DNA of 64,000 nucleotides. Origin: Nitrospira sp. (GTDB lineage: Bacteria > Nitrospirota > Nitrospiria > Nitrospirales > Nitrospiraceae). The position numbers and the translations under genes were made by a program. The notes under the pieces are model-generated. The model saw nothing but the letters and a program-made list of their open reading frames with translations. It did no database searches and was not told the DNA's origin. Of the stretch, positions 1 through 8,683 are shown in pieces. The stretch lies in contig CP054184.1 in NCBI GenBank assembly GCA_015709715.1, positions 62,001 to 126,000 on the forward strand. The letters are read 5' to 3'. Position 1 is the first letter of the stretch, and the number at the start of each line of letters is the position of its first letter.

Positions 1-134
1 AGGCGGGTGGCGATTTCGGAGAGCTGCTGACGTTTTTCCGAGGTGGCGAAGCTCCGGAGAAACCAGCCCATCAGTAATCCGATGATCGTCGCGATCAGGA
101 GACAACCCACCATCTGTAGAATCAGTCCGGCCAT
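1..134 (-). CDS. Small membrane protein, fragment cut by window edge
   Basis: This reading frame starts with ATG at 134 and runs off the left edge, so only the first 44 residues are visible. They form one strongly hydrophobic segment (roughly residues 3-26, containing LIATIIGLLMGWFLR), followed by a charged stretch that may begin a cytoplasmic helix. It lies 4 bp downstream of the OmpA/BON gene on the same strand, so the two are probably co-transcribed. No family can be named from the fragment; single-span proteins next to OmpA genes are common. Confident that it is coding, not about function. Confidence 0.55.
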   Translation of the reverse strand, partial: MAGLILQMVGCLLIATIIGLLMGWFLRSFATSEKRQQLSEIATR

Positions 135-138
135 ACCT

Positions 139-1032
139 TCACCGTTCCTCTTTCACCCGCAATTCGATGCGCCGATTCTTTTTAGACGCCGCGCGCGTCC
201 GCTCCTGGCTGAGTGGCCGCGTCGAGCCGTACCCGACGGCGGTGAGCGGGTTCGTCACGGCATGGTCGAGCAGGTACTGCCGGACGGTGTCGGCCCGTCG
301 GCGGCTCAGCTGCAGGTTGTACTCCGGGTCGCCATAAGAATCCGTATGGCCCCCAATCTCCACGGTCGCCTCCGGCGTGCGCTTGAGGACCGCAACCAGC
401 CTGTCGACCACGGCGCGTCCTCGCGGCGTCAAGACCGCGCTGTTGCTCTCAAACCCGATTTGCTCGCTCCGCAGAATGTCGTCCAACCCGGCCTGGGTTT
501 GCTGGCGAGAAGGATGGGGCGCATGGGGCTGAGCCGGGGCGGCGACGGCGACCGACGATCCGGTTGCCACCGTGACCTGATCTTGTACGTTGACCGCCGA
601 TCCGACCAGCGATGCGACCTCGCGCAGGAGTCTTGATTTCGCCTCGCCGCTGGACGCAGTGCCCTTGAGAAGTACCGCGTGGTCGGAGAGCGAGAGCGTG
701 GCCTGTTGATGCTGCAGAGTGGTCAATGGCGCGATCAGAGCCGGAAGCGCCTGTTCCCACTCGGCTGCGCCGCCCTCGTGGGCCACATCGATTTCATGAC
801 TCACGCGCAGCCCGGCCGTCTTGGCCGCCTCCTGCGCACGCGTGATGGCAGCCTGTTTCGCCTCCTCGCTGCCGACTGTTCCGGTGAGGGTGAGGCGTCC
901 ATGTTCGATGCTGACGTGAAATGCAGGGCGAGGAGCATCGGAGGCGGCCACCGGCAGATGGCGTGGAATGCAGATGAGAGCCAACAGGGTCAGGGCGATC
1001 AGCCCGACGCCCAGAATCAATCCGCGCGACAT
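139..1032 (-). CDS. OmpA family protein with BON-like repeats
   Basis: A 297-residue envelope protein. An N-terminal hydrophobic segment (LILGVGLIALTLLALICI) is either a signal sequence or a membrane anchor. The middle shows two BON-like units, the first with the phrase GRLTLTGTVGSEEAKQAA and the second with LLKGTASSGEAKSRLL; BON domains are thought to bind membranes or phospholipids. The last ~110 residues are an OmpA C-terminal domain with IEIGGHTDSYGDPEYN-type and LSRRRADTVRQYL motifs, which bind peptidoglycan. ATG at 1032 is chosen over a GTG at 1059 because a GGAG lies 7 nt upstream. It probably tethers the outer membrane to the wall. Confidence 0.85.
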   Translation of the reverse strand: MSRGLILGVGLIALTLLALICIPRHLPVAASDAPRPAFHVSIEHGRLTLTGTVGSEEAKQAAITRAQEAAKTAGLRVSHEIDVAHEGGAAEWEQALPALIAPLTTLQHQQATLSLSDHAVLLKGTASSGEAKSRLLREVASLVGSAVNVQDQVTVATGSSVAVAAPAQPHAPHPSRQQTQAGLDDILRSEQIGFESNSAVLTPRGRAVVDRLVAVLKRTPEATVEIGGHTDSYGDPEYNLQLSRRRADTVRQYLLDHAVTNPLTAVGYGSTRPLSQERTRAASKKNRRIELRVKEER

Positions 1033-1320
1033 GCGCTCACTCCACGTACCTTCGTGCACATCTTGAAGTCTGAATCGAGTGGTCCGCCGGGCGGCGACGG
1101 CTGCCGATACTTCGAGTATTACTTAATCCATTTGCCTGGGCGCGGCCTACTCCGCCTGCCTGGCTGTCGGGAGGGTACCACATCGGTTCAGTGCATGCTA
1201 GCCCGGATTCGCCGGAATGCGCTCGGCTTGCAGTGGCCTCGGGGCATCTGTTATTCTTCCGACGCTTTTCATCTGACAATTTTCCCACCCACATGGTACC
1301 GATCGTTGGAGGAGTTCATC

Positions 1321-2874
1321 ATGGCCAGCATTGCGCGGGCACTGATCAGTGTTTCTGACAAGACCGGAGCCGTGGACTTGGCCAAAGGTTTGGCCGCCCT
1401 CGGCGCCGAAATCCTTTCCACCGGTGGCACCGCCAAAGCCCTGCGGGAAGCGGGGGTGCCCGTCACCGACGTGGCCGCCTACACCGGATCTCCCGAGATT
1501 CTGGACGGGCGCGTGAAGACGCTGCACCCGAAAATTCATGGCGGGCTCCTGGGCCGTCGCCGCGTCGCCGACCACGTGGCGCAGATGCAGCAACATGGCA
1601 TCGGCAACATCGACGTGGTCGTCGTGAATCTCTACCCCTTCGAGGCGACCATCGCGAAGCCGAATTGCCCGTTCGAAGAGGCGATCGAAAATATCGACAT
1701 CGGCGGACCCTCCATGTTGCGGTCGGCGGCCAAGAATCATGAGGACGTACTGGTCCTGGTCGATCCCGGCGACTATGGTCGCGCGTTGGAGGCCCTGAAG
1801 GCCGGAAGCGTTACGCCCGAAATGCGGCGGGAACTGGCCATGAAGGTCTTCCAGCATACGGCCCGCTACGACAGCCTCATCGCGGCCTATTTGGAAAAGC
1901 AGGTGCAGGGAAACGAGGTGAAGTTCCCGGCGATCCTTTCGCTCCAGTTTGAGCGCGTGGAAACGTTGCGCTATGGCGAGAACCCGCATCAGCAGGGGGC
2001 GTTCTACCGTGAATTGACCGGTACGGAACCGGCGGTGTCGCGGGGGAAGATCCTGCACGGCAAGGCCATGTCCTATAACAACTTTCTGGATGCGAATTCA
2101 GCCTTGGAGTTGGTGAAAGAGTTCGACCAGACTGCCGTGGCCATCATCAAGCACAACAATCCCTGCGGTTGCGCCTTGGGCGCAAACCCGGTGGAGGCCT
2201 ACGTCAAGGCGCGTGAGACGGATCCCGTCTCCGCATTCGGTGGTGTGATCGCCTTCAACCGGCCGGTCGATCTCGCTGCGGCCAAGGAGATCACCTCGAC
2301 CTTCGTGGAGGTCGTCATCGCGCCGTCATTCGCCGAGGATGCCTTGGCCGAACTGCGACGGAAGAAGGATATCCGTTTGCTGGAGGTGGGAGCGCTCACG
2401 AAGGCGACCGCGGAAGGCTACGACCTCAAAAAGTTGGTCGGTGGGTTGATCGTTCAGGACCGTGACTTGGGCGTGCTCAAGGACATCAAGACGCTCGCGG
2501 TGCCGACGGCACGAAAACCGACCGAGGAGGAATACGCGGCTTGCGCCTTCGCTTGGGTGGTCTGCAAACATGTGAAGTCCAATGCCATCATCTATGGGCG
2601 TCCAGGGCAGATCGTGGGAATCGGCGCCGGACAGATGAGCCGGGTGGATTCCGTGAAGTTGGCCGCCATGAAGGCCCAGTCTCCCGTGAAGGGGTGCGTG
2701 ATGGCGTCCGATGCGTTCTTCCCATTCCGCGACGGGATCGACGCGGCCGCCGAGGCCGGCATTACCTGCGTCATTCAGCCGGGCGGGTCCATCCGTGATG
2801 CCGAAGTGACCAAGGCCGTCGATGAGCACGGCATGGCCATGATCCTCACCGGCATGCGCCACTTCCGCCATTGA
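1321..2874 (+). CDS. purH: Bifunctional AICAR formyltransferase / IMP cyclohydrolase
   Basis: The last two steps of purine synthesis: formylation of AICAR with 10-formyl-tetrahydrofolate, then ring closure to IMP. The 517-residue length is normal. The N-terminal MGS-like cyclohydrolase domain opens with [20 protein letters not shown] and contains [16 protein letters not shown]. The C-terminal transformylase domain has [13 protein letters not shown] and ends with the conserved [11 protein letters not shown]. The open frame extends far upstream, but the family start is the ATG at 1321, preceded by GGAGGAG. purD follows after 73 bp on the same strand, so purine genes are paired here. Confidence 0.97.
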   Translation: MASIARALISVSDKTGAVDLAKGLAALGAEILSTGGTAKALREAGVPVTDVAAYTGSPEILDGRVKTLHPKIHGGLLGRRRVADHVAQMQQHGIGNIDVVVVNLYPFEATIAKPNCPFEEAIENIDIGGPSMLRSAAKNHEDVLVLVDPGDYGRALEALKAGSVTPEMRRELAMKVFQHTARYDSLIAAYLEKQVQGNEVKFPAILSLQFERVETLRYGENPHQQGAFYRELTGTEPAVSRGKILHGKAMSYNNFLDANSALELVKEFDQTAVAIIKHNNPCGCALGANPVEAYVKARETDPVSAFGGVIAFNRPVDLAAAKEITSTFVEVVIAPSFAEDALAELRRKKDIRLLEVGALTKATAEGYDLKKLVGGLIVQDRDLGVLKDIKTLAVPTARKPTEEEYAACAFAWVVCKHVKSNAIIYGRPGQIVGIGAGQMSRVDSVKLAAMKAQSPVKGCVMASDAFFPFRDGIDAAAEAGITCVIQPGGSIRDAEVTKAVDEHGMAMILTGMRHFRH

Positions 2875-2947
2875 GGGCGGGAAGCGGCGCGTGGTTGGCG
2901 TCTTGAGTCGCCTCTCGTTGTTCTGTGTGTCATCTAAAGGTTGACCT

Positions 2948-4225
2948 GTGAAGATTTTGGTCGTCGGCAGCGGCGGGCGTGAACATGCGATGGTGTGGAA
3001 ACTTGCGCAGAGCCCGCGTCAGCCGCGTATTTTCTGCGCGCCGGGCAACGCCGGCATCGAAAAATTGGCTACCTGCCTGCCCATCAAGGCCGATGACATT
3101 GCCGAGTTGAAGGAGTTCGCGCTCCGTGAACAGATTGACCTCACGGTCGTGGGACCGGAAGCGCCCTTGGCGTTGGGTATTGCCGATGAGTTCCGCAAAG
3201 CGAAGCTGAAGATCTTCGGGCCGACGAAAGCGGCGGCGCGGCTGGAATCGAGCAAGAGTTTTTCCAAAGACATCATGGCTGCGAACCGTATCCCGACCGC
3301 TGAGGCGCGCAGCTTCGATCGTATGGACCAGGCCTTGGCCTACTTGGAGACACGGCCCTTGCCGATCGTGGTGAAGGCCGACGGGCTGGCGCAGGGTAAG
3401 GGCGTGGTCGTGGCAATGACCCTGGCCGAGGCGCAGCAGGCTGTGCGGGATGCCATGGAAAAGTCGGTGTTCGGGCAGGCCGGGCATCGGGTCCTGATCG
3501 AGGCGTTTCTAGATGGGGAAGAAGTGACCATCATGGCCTTCACCGACGGGAAGACCGTCGTGCCGATGGTCCCGGCGCAGGATCATAAGCGCGTGGGTGA
3601 TCAGGATACGGGGCCGAATACCGGAGGAATGGGGGCCTATGCTCCGGCGCCCATCGGGACGGCGGCATTGCGTGAGCAGGTGTTGCGCGAGGTGCTTCAA
3701 CCGACGGTTGATGCCTTGACGCGACTTGGGTGTCCGTTCCAAGGCGTACTCTATGCCGGGCTGATGGTCGTCAAAGACACGCCCTATGTGCTGGAATTCA
3801 ACGCGCGGATGGGAGATCCCGAGGCCGAAGTCGTGTTGCCTCTGTTGAAGACTGATTTGATCGACGTGATGGAGGCCGTCGTCGAGCACCGTCTCGATCA
3901 ACTTGCGATCGAGTGGCACCAGGAGAACGCGGTCTGCGTGGTCATGACTTCATCCGGATATCCTGGTCCTTACCGGACCGGTGTACCGATCCAGGGACTG
4001 GGCACTCAGCCTCCAGACTGGCGTGGAGGAATCTTTCATGCTGGAACCAACCGCACGGCAGATGGCATCGTGACGGCAGGGGGACGAGTCCTGGCGGTCA
4101 CCGCCTGCGCACCGACCTTGCGGGAAGCGGCGGATCGGGCCTATCAGATCGTGGATTCCATCTCCTTCGAGGGACGTCATTTTCGACGTGACATCGCGCA
4201 TCGCGCGTTACCTCCGAATTCCTGA
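2948..4225 (+). CDS. purD: Phosphoribosylamine-glycine ligase (GAR synthetase)
   Basis: Makes GAR from phosphoribosylamine, glycine and ATP in purine synthesis. The 425-residue ATP-grasp protein begins with MKILVVGSGGREHAMVWKLA, the hallmark of PurD, translated from a GTG at 2948. The ATP-grasp core shows PIVVKADGLAQGKGVVVA, the PNTGGMGAYAPAP signature and LEFNARMGDPEAEVVLP. It lies 73 bp after purH and 20 bp before the Sua5/YrdC gene, suggesting one transcript. No missing motifs seen. Confidence 0.97.
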   Translation: MKILVVGSGGREHAMVWKLAQSPRQPRIFCAPGNAGIEKLATCLPIKADDIAELKEFALREQIDLTVVGPEAPLALGIADEFRKAKLKIFGPTKAAARLESSKSFSKDIMAANRIPTAEARSFDRMDQALAYLETRPLPIVVKADGLAQGKGVVVAMTLAEAQQAVRDAMEKSVFGQAGHRVLIEAFLDGEEVTIMAFTDGKTVVPMVPAQDHKRVGDQDTGPNTGGMGAYAPAPIGTAALREQVLREVLQPTVDALTRLGCPFQGVLYAGLMVVKDTPYVLEFNARMGDPEAEVVLPLLKTDLIDVMEAVVEHRLDQLAIEWHQENAVCVVMTSSGYPGPYRTGVPIQGLGTQPPDWRGGIFHAGTNRTADGIVTAGGRVLAVTACAPTLREAADRAYQIVDSISFEGRHFRRDIAHRALPPNS

Positions 4226-4245
4226 TCCCCATTCACCTCGCAAGC

Positions 4246-4893
4246 ATGGCCCTCATCCTTCCGTTCACTGCAGCAGGCTCAGGCGAGGGACTGTCGACCG
4301 TGCGGCGTGTGTTGGCGGCCCACGGTATCATCGCCGTGCCCACTGAAACCCACTACGGGTTGGCGGTCTCTCCAATGGACGATGAGGCGCTGTCCCGCCT
4401 GTTTGCGGTGAAGGGCCGGCCTTCGGGGAAACCCATTTTGCTCCTCATCGGAAACCGCTCACAGCTGACACCCCTCGTGGCATCAATCCCTTCGGCGGCG
4501 GCGCTGTTGATGGAGTGCTGCTGGCCCGGCCCCTTGACCCTTGTGTTTCCTGCCGCGGCGAGCCTGCCACCCATGCTGACCGGCGGGACTGGTACGATCG
4601 GCATTCGCCTTCCCCCTGTGCCAGACCTCTGTGCCTTGCTGGAATTTATCGGCCCACTGACCGGGACCAGCGCCAATCGATCGGCTGAACCGCCGCTGGA
4701 TCGAGCGGAGGACGTGCAGCGCCTGCTGGGTGATGCCATTGATCTCATCCTCGACGGCGGCCATACGCCAGGCGGCTTATCTTCAACGGTTGTCGACGTG
4801 TGCGGGCAGCCGCGGTTGCTGCGCGCGGGCGTGCTCCCGACTGAGGAGATTCGTGCTGCATTGGCTCGGCAAGGCATCGAACTTTCATCATGA
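4246..4893 (+). CDS. L-threonylcarbamoyladenylate synthase (Sua5/YciO/YrdC family)
   Basis: Predicted to make threonylcarbamoyl-AMP from threonine, bicarbonate and ATP, the first step of the tRNA t6A37 modification. The 215-residue protein is a single YrdC domain. It shows IIAVPTETHYGLAV, FAVKGRPSGKPILLLI (the KxR..K.P motif), WPGPLTLVFPA, IGIRLPPVP, LTGTSANRSAEPP and a STVVDV near the end. It lacks the extra C-terminal Sua5 domain, so it is a YrdC-length form. The start is 20 bp after purD, which suggests co-transcription. YciO paralogues have the same fold, so the exact role is slightly uncertain. Confidence 0.88.
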   Translation: MALILPFTAAGSGEGLSTVRRVLAAHGIIAVPTETHYGLAVSPMDDEALSRLFAVKGRPSGKPILLLIGNRSQLTPLVASIPSAAALLMECCWPGPLTLVFPAAASLPPMLTGGTGTIGIRLPPVPDLCALLEFIGPLTGTSANRSAEPPLDRAEDVQRLLGDAIDLILDGGHTPGGLSSTVVDVCGQPRLLRAGVLPTEEIRAALARQGIELSS

Positions 4894-4941
4894 TTTGACA
4901 AACGGTTGCCGTTATAATCCGCCCTCAGAGGAGGACTCGGT

Positions 4942-5409
4942 ATGGTCATTCGTTCGCATGGTGTGTTGTTTGGACGGGCCCTGCTGTGGGGCGGAGCGCT
5001 GTTGCTCTTAGCCGGGTGTGATTTTTGGCCGCCGGCATTACAGGCTCAGATCGAACAGTTGCGTTCGGAGGCTCAACAGGCGGCTGCGGATAAGGCGCTG
5101 CTGCAGAATCAGTTGAATGCGGCGAACAAGGCGAAGGAAGAGCTGCAGATTCGAGTGGAAGACCTCACCCGTGTGAACAAAGAGAAATCGGCGATGATCG
5201 CCAGCCTGGAACATAATCTTGCGGCGGCCCGTGAGCGCGCGGCCAAGGCCGCCAAACCGGTTGCAACGAAGCCGACGGGGAAGACAGTGGCCAAGAAGCC
5301 GCTCAAGGCGGCTTCCAAAGCTACGCCCAAAACGTCGCATAAGGCGGCACCGGCCAAGAAGACGAAGCCGGTTCCCGCCAAGAAGACGATGTCGGAGCCG
5401 ATCAGGTAG
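4942..5409 (+). CDS. Lipoprotein with coiled coil and Lys/Ala-rich histone-like tail
   Basis: A 155-residue predicted lipoprotein. The signal peptide ends in a lipobox (LLLLAGC, Cys about residue 28). Residues ~35-95 form a heptad-like coiled coil rich in Gln, Glu and Ala (IEQLRSEAQQAAADKALLQ). The last ~50 residues are almost only Lys, Ala, Pro and Thr with repeated KK/PAKK units, resembling histone H1-type tails. A GAGGAG lies ahead of the ATG. The 3' end overlaps the convergent FmdB-type gene by 8 bp. Function unknown; the tail could contact anionic wall or membrane polymers (inference). Confidence 0.75.
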   Translation: MVIRSHGVLFGRALLWGGALLLLAGCDFWPPALQAQIEQLRSEAQQAAADKALLQNQLNAANKAKEELQIRVEDLTRVNKEKSAMIASLEHNLAAARERAAKAAKPVATKPTGKTVAKKPLKAASKATPKTSHKAAPAKKTKPVPAKKTMSEPIR

Positions 5410-5800
5410 TGGATGCGGCAGAACTGCTGGAACTCGATGTCCCGGTGCTCGATGGTCCCGTGCTGCCGGTGGACGTAGATCCCGTCGATGCCGGCGCGTT
5501 CGTGGCGGTATTGGGTGATGCCGCAGGGCTTGCGGCGGTTTCCGTGGAGGCGGCTTTCTGTTTGTCGGTCTCGGATGAGGCAGGCTTCTCCGCCGAGTCG
5601 GTGCCGGACCCAGGCTTGAGCTTGTCGGAATAATCCGTGATGTACCAGCCGCTGCCTTTGAACATGATGGCGGGTGGGGAGATGAGCTTGTTGACAGCCT
5701 TCCCGCAACGCGCGCATTCCTTGATCGGGTCGTCTTTGATGCCCTGCTTCACTTCAAAACGGTAACCGCACTCCGTACATTGGTACTCATAAATCGGCAC
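5402..5800 (-). CDS. FmdB-family zinc ribbon protein with low-complexity tail
   Basis: A 132-residue protein. The first ~60 residues are a classic FmdB/CxxC zinc ribbon: MPIYEYQCTECGYRFEV, then a second knuckle CARCG, followed by the phrase SPPAIMFKGSGWYITDY that is typical of the family. The remainder is a disordered tail of Ser, Thr, Ala, Gly and Pro. Translation starts at a GTG at 5800 preceded by GAGGAGG. Proteins of this family have been called putative regulatory proteins, but no biochemical role is settled. It converges on, and overlaps by 8 bp, the Lys/Ala-rich lipoprotein gene. Confidence 0.85.
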   Translation of the reverse strand: MPIYEYQCTECGYRFEVKQGIKDDPIKECARCGKAVNKLISPPAIMFKGSGWYITDYSDKLKPGSGTDSAEKPASSETDKQKAASTETAASPAASPNTATNAPASTGSTSTGSTGPSSTGTSSSSSSAASTT

Positions 5801-5942
5801 TGCTGATTCCTCCTCTTCTCACAGGCCCGGCATCCTTCTCGTTTCAGACCTTCCTCAGACCAACTGGCCGGCCTCGCGATTCCTTCTTGTTAGCCTCGAT
5901 TTCGACAAAATCAAGCGGGGTGCGGCCTGAGTTTTTTAGTCG

Positions 5943-7136
5943 TTAGCCCAACCGTCCGATCGCCTCCTGAATCCGTGAAAGCCCTCGTTCGATGGCGTCC
6001 ATGGCGGTGGCGTAGGAGAGGCGAATGTGGACATCGCTGCCGAAGGGTTCCCCCGGCACGACCGCGACTTGTGCTTCGTTCAGCAAGTAGGTCGCCAGCC
6101 CGGCGGCCGAACCGATCGGTTGTCCCTTCCACTGTTTCGACAAGAGTCCGCTGACGTTCGGAAAGGCATAGAAGGCTCCGGTCGGCATGCGACAGGTCAC
6201 CCCCGGCATGGCATTCAAGCGTTCGACCATGACGCGCCTCCGTCGATCGAATTCCATGACCATGGTCTTCGTGAATGGCTCCCCATAACGCAAGGCAGCC
6301 ACGGCGGCTTTTTGTGAAATGGAACAGGGATTCGACGTGCTCTGGCTCTGAATGTTGGCCATGGCCGTCAACAGGGGTTTTGGACCCGCGGCGTAGCCGA
6401 TTCGCCAACCGGTCATGGCGTAGGCCTTCGAGACGCCGTTGATGACGACCGTCTTGGCGGCGACCTCAGGACTGATGGTGGCGATGCTGACGTGTCGGGC
6501 ATCGCCGTACAGCACCTTTTCATAGATCTCGTCGGAAATGATGACCAGGTCGTGCCGCAAGGCGACGTCAGCGATGCCCTCTAGGGTCTTGCGATCATAG
6601 GTCGCGCCCGTTGGATTGCAGGGGCTGTTGACGATGATGGCCTTTGTGCGGGGGGTGACTACGGTTTCCAGGGCCTCGGGGCTGATCGTATAGCCGTCCT
6701 CTTCTCGCGTGCGGAGGAGGACCGGTGTGGCGTCGTTCAGCAGCGTTTGGTCCTGGTAGGACACCCAGAAGGGGACGGGGATGATCAATTCGTCTCCCGC
6801 TTCGAGCAACGCTTCCGCCAAGTTGTAGAGCGAGTGTTTTGCTCCGCACGACACCAGGATCTGCGATTTGTCATACCGCAGCCCCTGTTCGGTCTGGAGT
6901 TTGTCCGCAATGGCTCCGCGCAATTCGTCGATGCCGGACGAAGGCGTGTATTTGGTGAAGCCGGCGCGGATGGCCGCCTCTGCCGCCGCCTTGACCGGCT
7001 CGGGAGTATCGAAATCCGGCTCGCCGGAGGCGAAGTCGATCACGTCGATGCCTTGGGCGGCCATCGACTTTGCGGTCGCCGTAATGCTCAAGGTGGGGGA
7101 AGGGACGATTCTTCCGACACGGGCTGCAAGTTTCAT
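5943..7136 (-). CDS. Class I/II PLP-dependent aspartate aminotransferase
   Basis: Transfers the amino group between aspartate and 2-oxoglutarate, or a related pair. The 397-residue protein is a type I-fold aminotransferase of the bacterial 1-beta type. Visible motifs are FASGEPDFDTPEPV, YTPSSGIDELRGAIA, VNSPCNPTGATY, ISDEIYEKVLY and the PLP lysine in VSKAYAMTGWRIGYA (Lys237), with Arg in HIRLSYA near the end. Its ATG overlaps the coaD stop by 4 bp (ATGA), so it is translationally coupled as the last gene of rsmD-coaD-aspC. Substrate range (aspartate versus prephenate) cannot be told from sequence alone. Confidence 0.9.
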   Translation of the reverse strand: MKLAARVGRIVPSPTLSITATAKSMAAQGIDVIDFASGEPDFDTPEPVKAAAEAAIRAGFTKYTPSSGIDELRGAIADKLQTEQGLRYDKSQILVSCGAKHSLYNLAEALLEAGDELIIPVPFWVSYQDQTLLNDATPVLLRTREEDGYTISPEALETVVTPRTKAIIVNSPCNPTGATYDRKTLEGIADVALRHDLVIISDEIYEKVLYGDARHVSIATISPEVAAKTVVINGVSKAYAMTGWRIGYAAGPKPLLTAMANIQSQSTSNPCSISQKAAVAALRYGEPFTKTMVMEFDRRRRVMVERLNAMPGVTCRMPTGAFYAFPNVSGLLSKQWKGQPIGSAAGLATYLLNEAQVAVVPGEPFGSDVHIRLSYATAMDAIERGLSRIQEAIGRLG

Positions 7137-7621
7137 CCTTTTAAACTCCGAATTCGTTCCTGGAGGCGCCGGGCCACTTCGGGGTGGACGAAATCACGAA
7201 GGGGCCCCCCATGGCTGGCGACATCCTTGATGATGGTGGAGGATAAGTACGAATATTCTTCACTGGGCATCAAAAATACCGTCTCGACCGTCTCGGCCAG
7301 TTTGCGATTGATCAGGGCCATCTGAAATTCATGCTCGAAATCCGAAATGGCCCGCAAGCCTCGTAAGACCGCATGGGCGCCGCTGCGACGTACGAAATCC
7401 ACCAGCAATCCCTCAAACGTGGTGACTTCCAGATTCGGCAGGTCCTGCGTGACCAACCGAACCATCTCCAGCCGTTCCTTGAGATTGAAGAGGGGGTGTT
7501 TGCTCGGATTGGGCGCCACCGCCACGATCAGTTTTTCAAACATCCGGAATCCACGACGGATGATATCACTATGGCCATGCGTGATGGGGTCGAAGGTTCC
7601 TGGGTATACGGCGATTTTCAC
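7133..7621 (-). CDS. coaD: Phosphopantetheine adenylyltransferase
   Basis: Fourth step of coenzyme A synthesis: 4'-phosphopantetheine plus ATP gives dephospho-CoA. The 162-residue length is standard. Nucleotidyltransferase motifs are KIAVYPGTFDPITHGHSDII (the T/HxGH-type site), FVRRSGAHAVLRGLRAISDFE and PSEEYSYLSSTIIKDVA (the ISSTxxR-like signature). It starts 6 bp after rsmD ends and overlaps the next gene by 4 bp. The rsmD-coaD pair is one of the most conserved gene neighbourhoods in bacteria. Confidence 0.96.
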   Translation of the reverse strand: MKIAVYPGTFDPITHGHSDIIRRGFRMFEKLIVAVAPNPSKHPLFNLKERLEMVRLVTQDLPNLEVTTFEGLLVDFVRRSGAHAVLRGLRAISDFEHEFQMALINRKLAETVETVFLMPSEEYSYLSSTIIKDVASHGGPLRDFVHPEVARRLQERIRSLKG

Positions 7622-7627
7622 GGCAGA

Positions 7628-8191
7628 TTACCGGCCTTTCTCCGCGAGTTGAAAGCGTGAGAGAGCCGTATCGCCGTAGTCGTAGCGTTTCACGAGACTT
7701 AGAGGGCCGAGCGTCGAGGGGAGGTCCGTGTGCTTTCCATGTTCGATCACCACGAGGGCGTCGTCTGTCAACCAATCGGCGCGCCAGCGTTGAATGATGG
7801 TGACGAGGTCCGGTACCGAAGCATAGGGCGGGTCGCAAAACACGATGTCATAGGGAATGAGCCGATCGGTCTCTCGGCGGAAAAAGTTTTGAACGGGAAA
7901 TCCATACACGGTGGCTTGCTGTTGAAACCCGCACCGTTCCAGGTTGGCCTGCACCAGGCGGAGCGCAGCGCCATCGGATTCGACGAACGTTACGTGGGTG
8001 GCCCCCCGGCTGAGGGCTTCGATGCCGATCGACCCGGTTCCGGCAAACAGATCGAGTACGCGGGCCATGGTGACCCGAGTGCCGAGAATTGAAAAAAGGG
8101 CTTCCTTCACTCGGTCCGATGTCGGCCGAATGGCATTCCCCCTGGGGCCGAACAATCGGCGCCCCCGATGAACCCCTGCGATGACACGCAT
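7628..8191 (-). CDS. rsmD: 16S rRNA (guanine966-N2) methyltransferase
   Basis: Methylates G966 of 16S rRNA using S-adenosylmethionine. The 187-residue Rossmann-fold enzyme begins MRVIAGVHRGRRL, has the SAM-binding DLFAGTGSIGIEALSRGA and the catalytic DPPY motif (VFCDPPYAS). The VKEALFSILG segment before motif I is typical of RsmD. It heads the rsmD-coaD-aminotransferase group on the minus strand. Confidence 0.95.
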   Translation of the reverse strand: MRVIAGVHRGRRLFGPRGNAIRPTSDRVKEALFSILGTRVTMARVLDLFAGTGSIGIEALSRGATHVTFVESDGAALRLVQANLERCGFQQQATVYGFPVQNFFRRETDRLIPYDIVFCDPPYASVPDLVTIIQRWRADWLTDDALVVIEHGKHTDLPSTLGPLSLVKRYDYGDTALSRFQLAEKGR

Positions 8192-8321
8192 GATCGTAGC
8201 TGGGTGAGAGCCATTCGTTTGAGGCTAAGGAGCAAGAAACTCTAACACAGCGTTTTTGAAGGGGTCAAGGTGAGACGAGGGCGAACATTGATTGGAGGAG
8301 TTCGTGGAGGGAAAAGTATCT

Positions 8322-8345
8322 ACTCCCCGCCCTAGGGCGGGGAGT
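8322..8345. repeat. 24-bp perfect palindrome
   Basis: Twelve bases starting ACTCCCCGCCCT are followed immediately by their exact reverse complement, with no spacer. The run of C and G could form a hairpin in either strand. Similar CTCCCCGCCC-type hairpins are often seen at the ends of IS200/IS605-like elements, but no transposase or second end is visible here. There is no T-run on either side, so it is not a normal intrinsic terminator. Confidence 0.7.
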
Positions 8346-8374
8346 GCCGTGAGCGTCGAACCGGAGGTGGAGTT

Positions 8375-8403
8375 TTGACGGGTCTGAGAGGGCTCGTTAT
8401 AAT
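8375..8403 (+). promoter_or_regulatory. Sigma70-type promoter, possibly for an antisense RNA
   Basis: TTGACG (8375-8380) and TATAAT (8398-8403) are separated by exactly 17 bp. The predicted start is near 8410. The next plus-strand protein gene, radC, begins 458 bp further on, and the zinc-ribbon gene lies between on the opposite strand, so the transcript would be antisense to it or be a long radC leader. Confidence 0.6.
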
Positions 8404-8509
8404 GCGGAACGCATCGCTGTGCGGTTCACGCGGGCTGAAGAGGCGGCCGATGCTGCAGGGCCTTCATATCCTCCCGTTCCTCACGCAACCAAACAACGAA
8501 ATTGTGTCC

Positions 8510-8683
8510 TTAACGAGTCGCGACAGGCTGCGCCTCGCGGGCGGCCAGGCTTTTCCGGCGGTTGGCCGAAATGGTTCGGTCGATGATGGCGCCGCAATTG
8601 ATGCATTTCCATGCGTAAAAAATCAGAAAGAAATCGGAGAACCGCTCTAACATCATCATGCCTTTGCACTTCGGACATTCCAT
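8510..8683 (-). CDS. Small zinc-ribbon protein, 57 aa
   Basis: The frame extends upstream, but the ATG at 8683 has an excellent AGGAGG 6 nt before it and gives a compact two-knuckle zinc ribbon: MECPKCKG at the start and WKCINCGAII at residues ~26-34, which place two CxxC pairs about 20 residues apart. Between them is a hydrophobic stretch (FSDFFLIFYA). The C-terminus is basic. Function is not recognised; small proteins of this shape may bind metal or nucleic acid. It is transcribed toward rsmD and faces a promoter on the opposite strand. Confidence 0.7.
   Translation of the reverse strand: MECPKCKGMMMLERFSDFFLIFYAWKCINCGAIIDRTISANRRKSLAAREAQPVATR

Larger units (their letters stand above)
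8192..8509. other. 318-bp intergenic region with palindrome and plus-strand promoter
   Basis: No credible protein gene fills this stretch. It holds the upstream side of rsmD, a 24-bp perfect palindrome (8322-8345), and a near-consensus plus-strand promoter (8375-8403) that points into the zinc-ribbon gene on its antisense strand. A weak imperfect stem can be drawn between GCATCG (8411-8416) and CGATGC (8448-8453) just after the predicted transcription start. A short non-coding or antisense transcript is possible but not shown. Confidence 0.5.

Noticed and set aside
1060..1320. Promoter search between the OmpA and purH genes
   Set aside because: A TTGCAG/TATTCT pair (1228-1257) has an 18-bp spacer and weak boxes; not better than chance in this sequence.
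4895..4918. TTGACA and TATAAT upstream of the lipoprotein gene
   Set aside because: The boxes are only 12 bp apart, too close to work as one promoter. The TATAAT alone at 4913-4918 may still be a -10 box with a poor -35.
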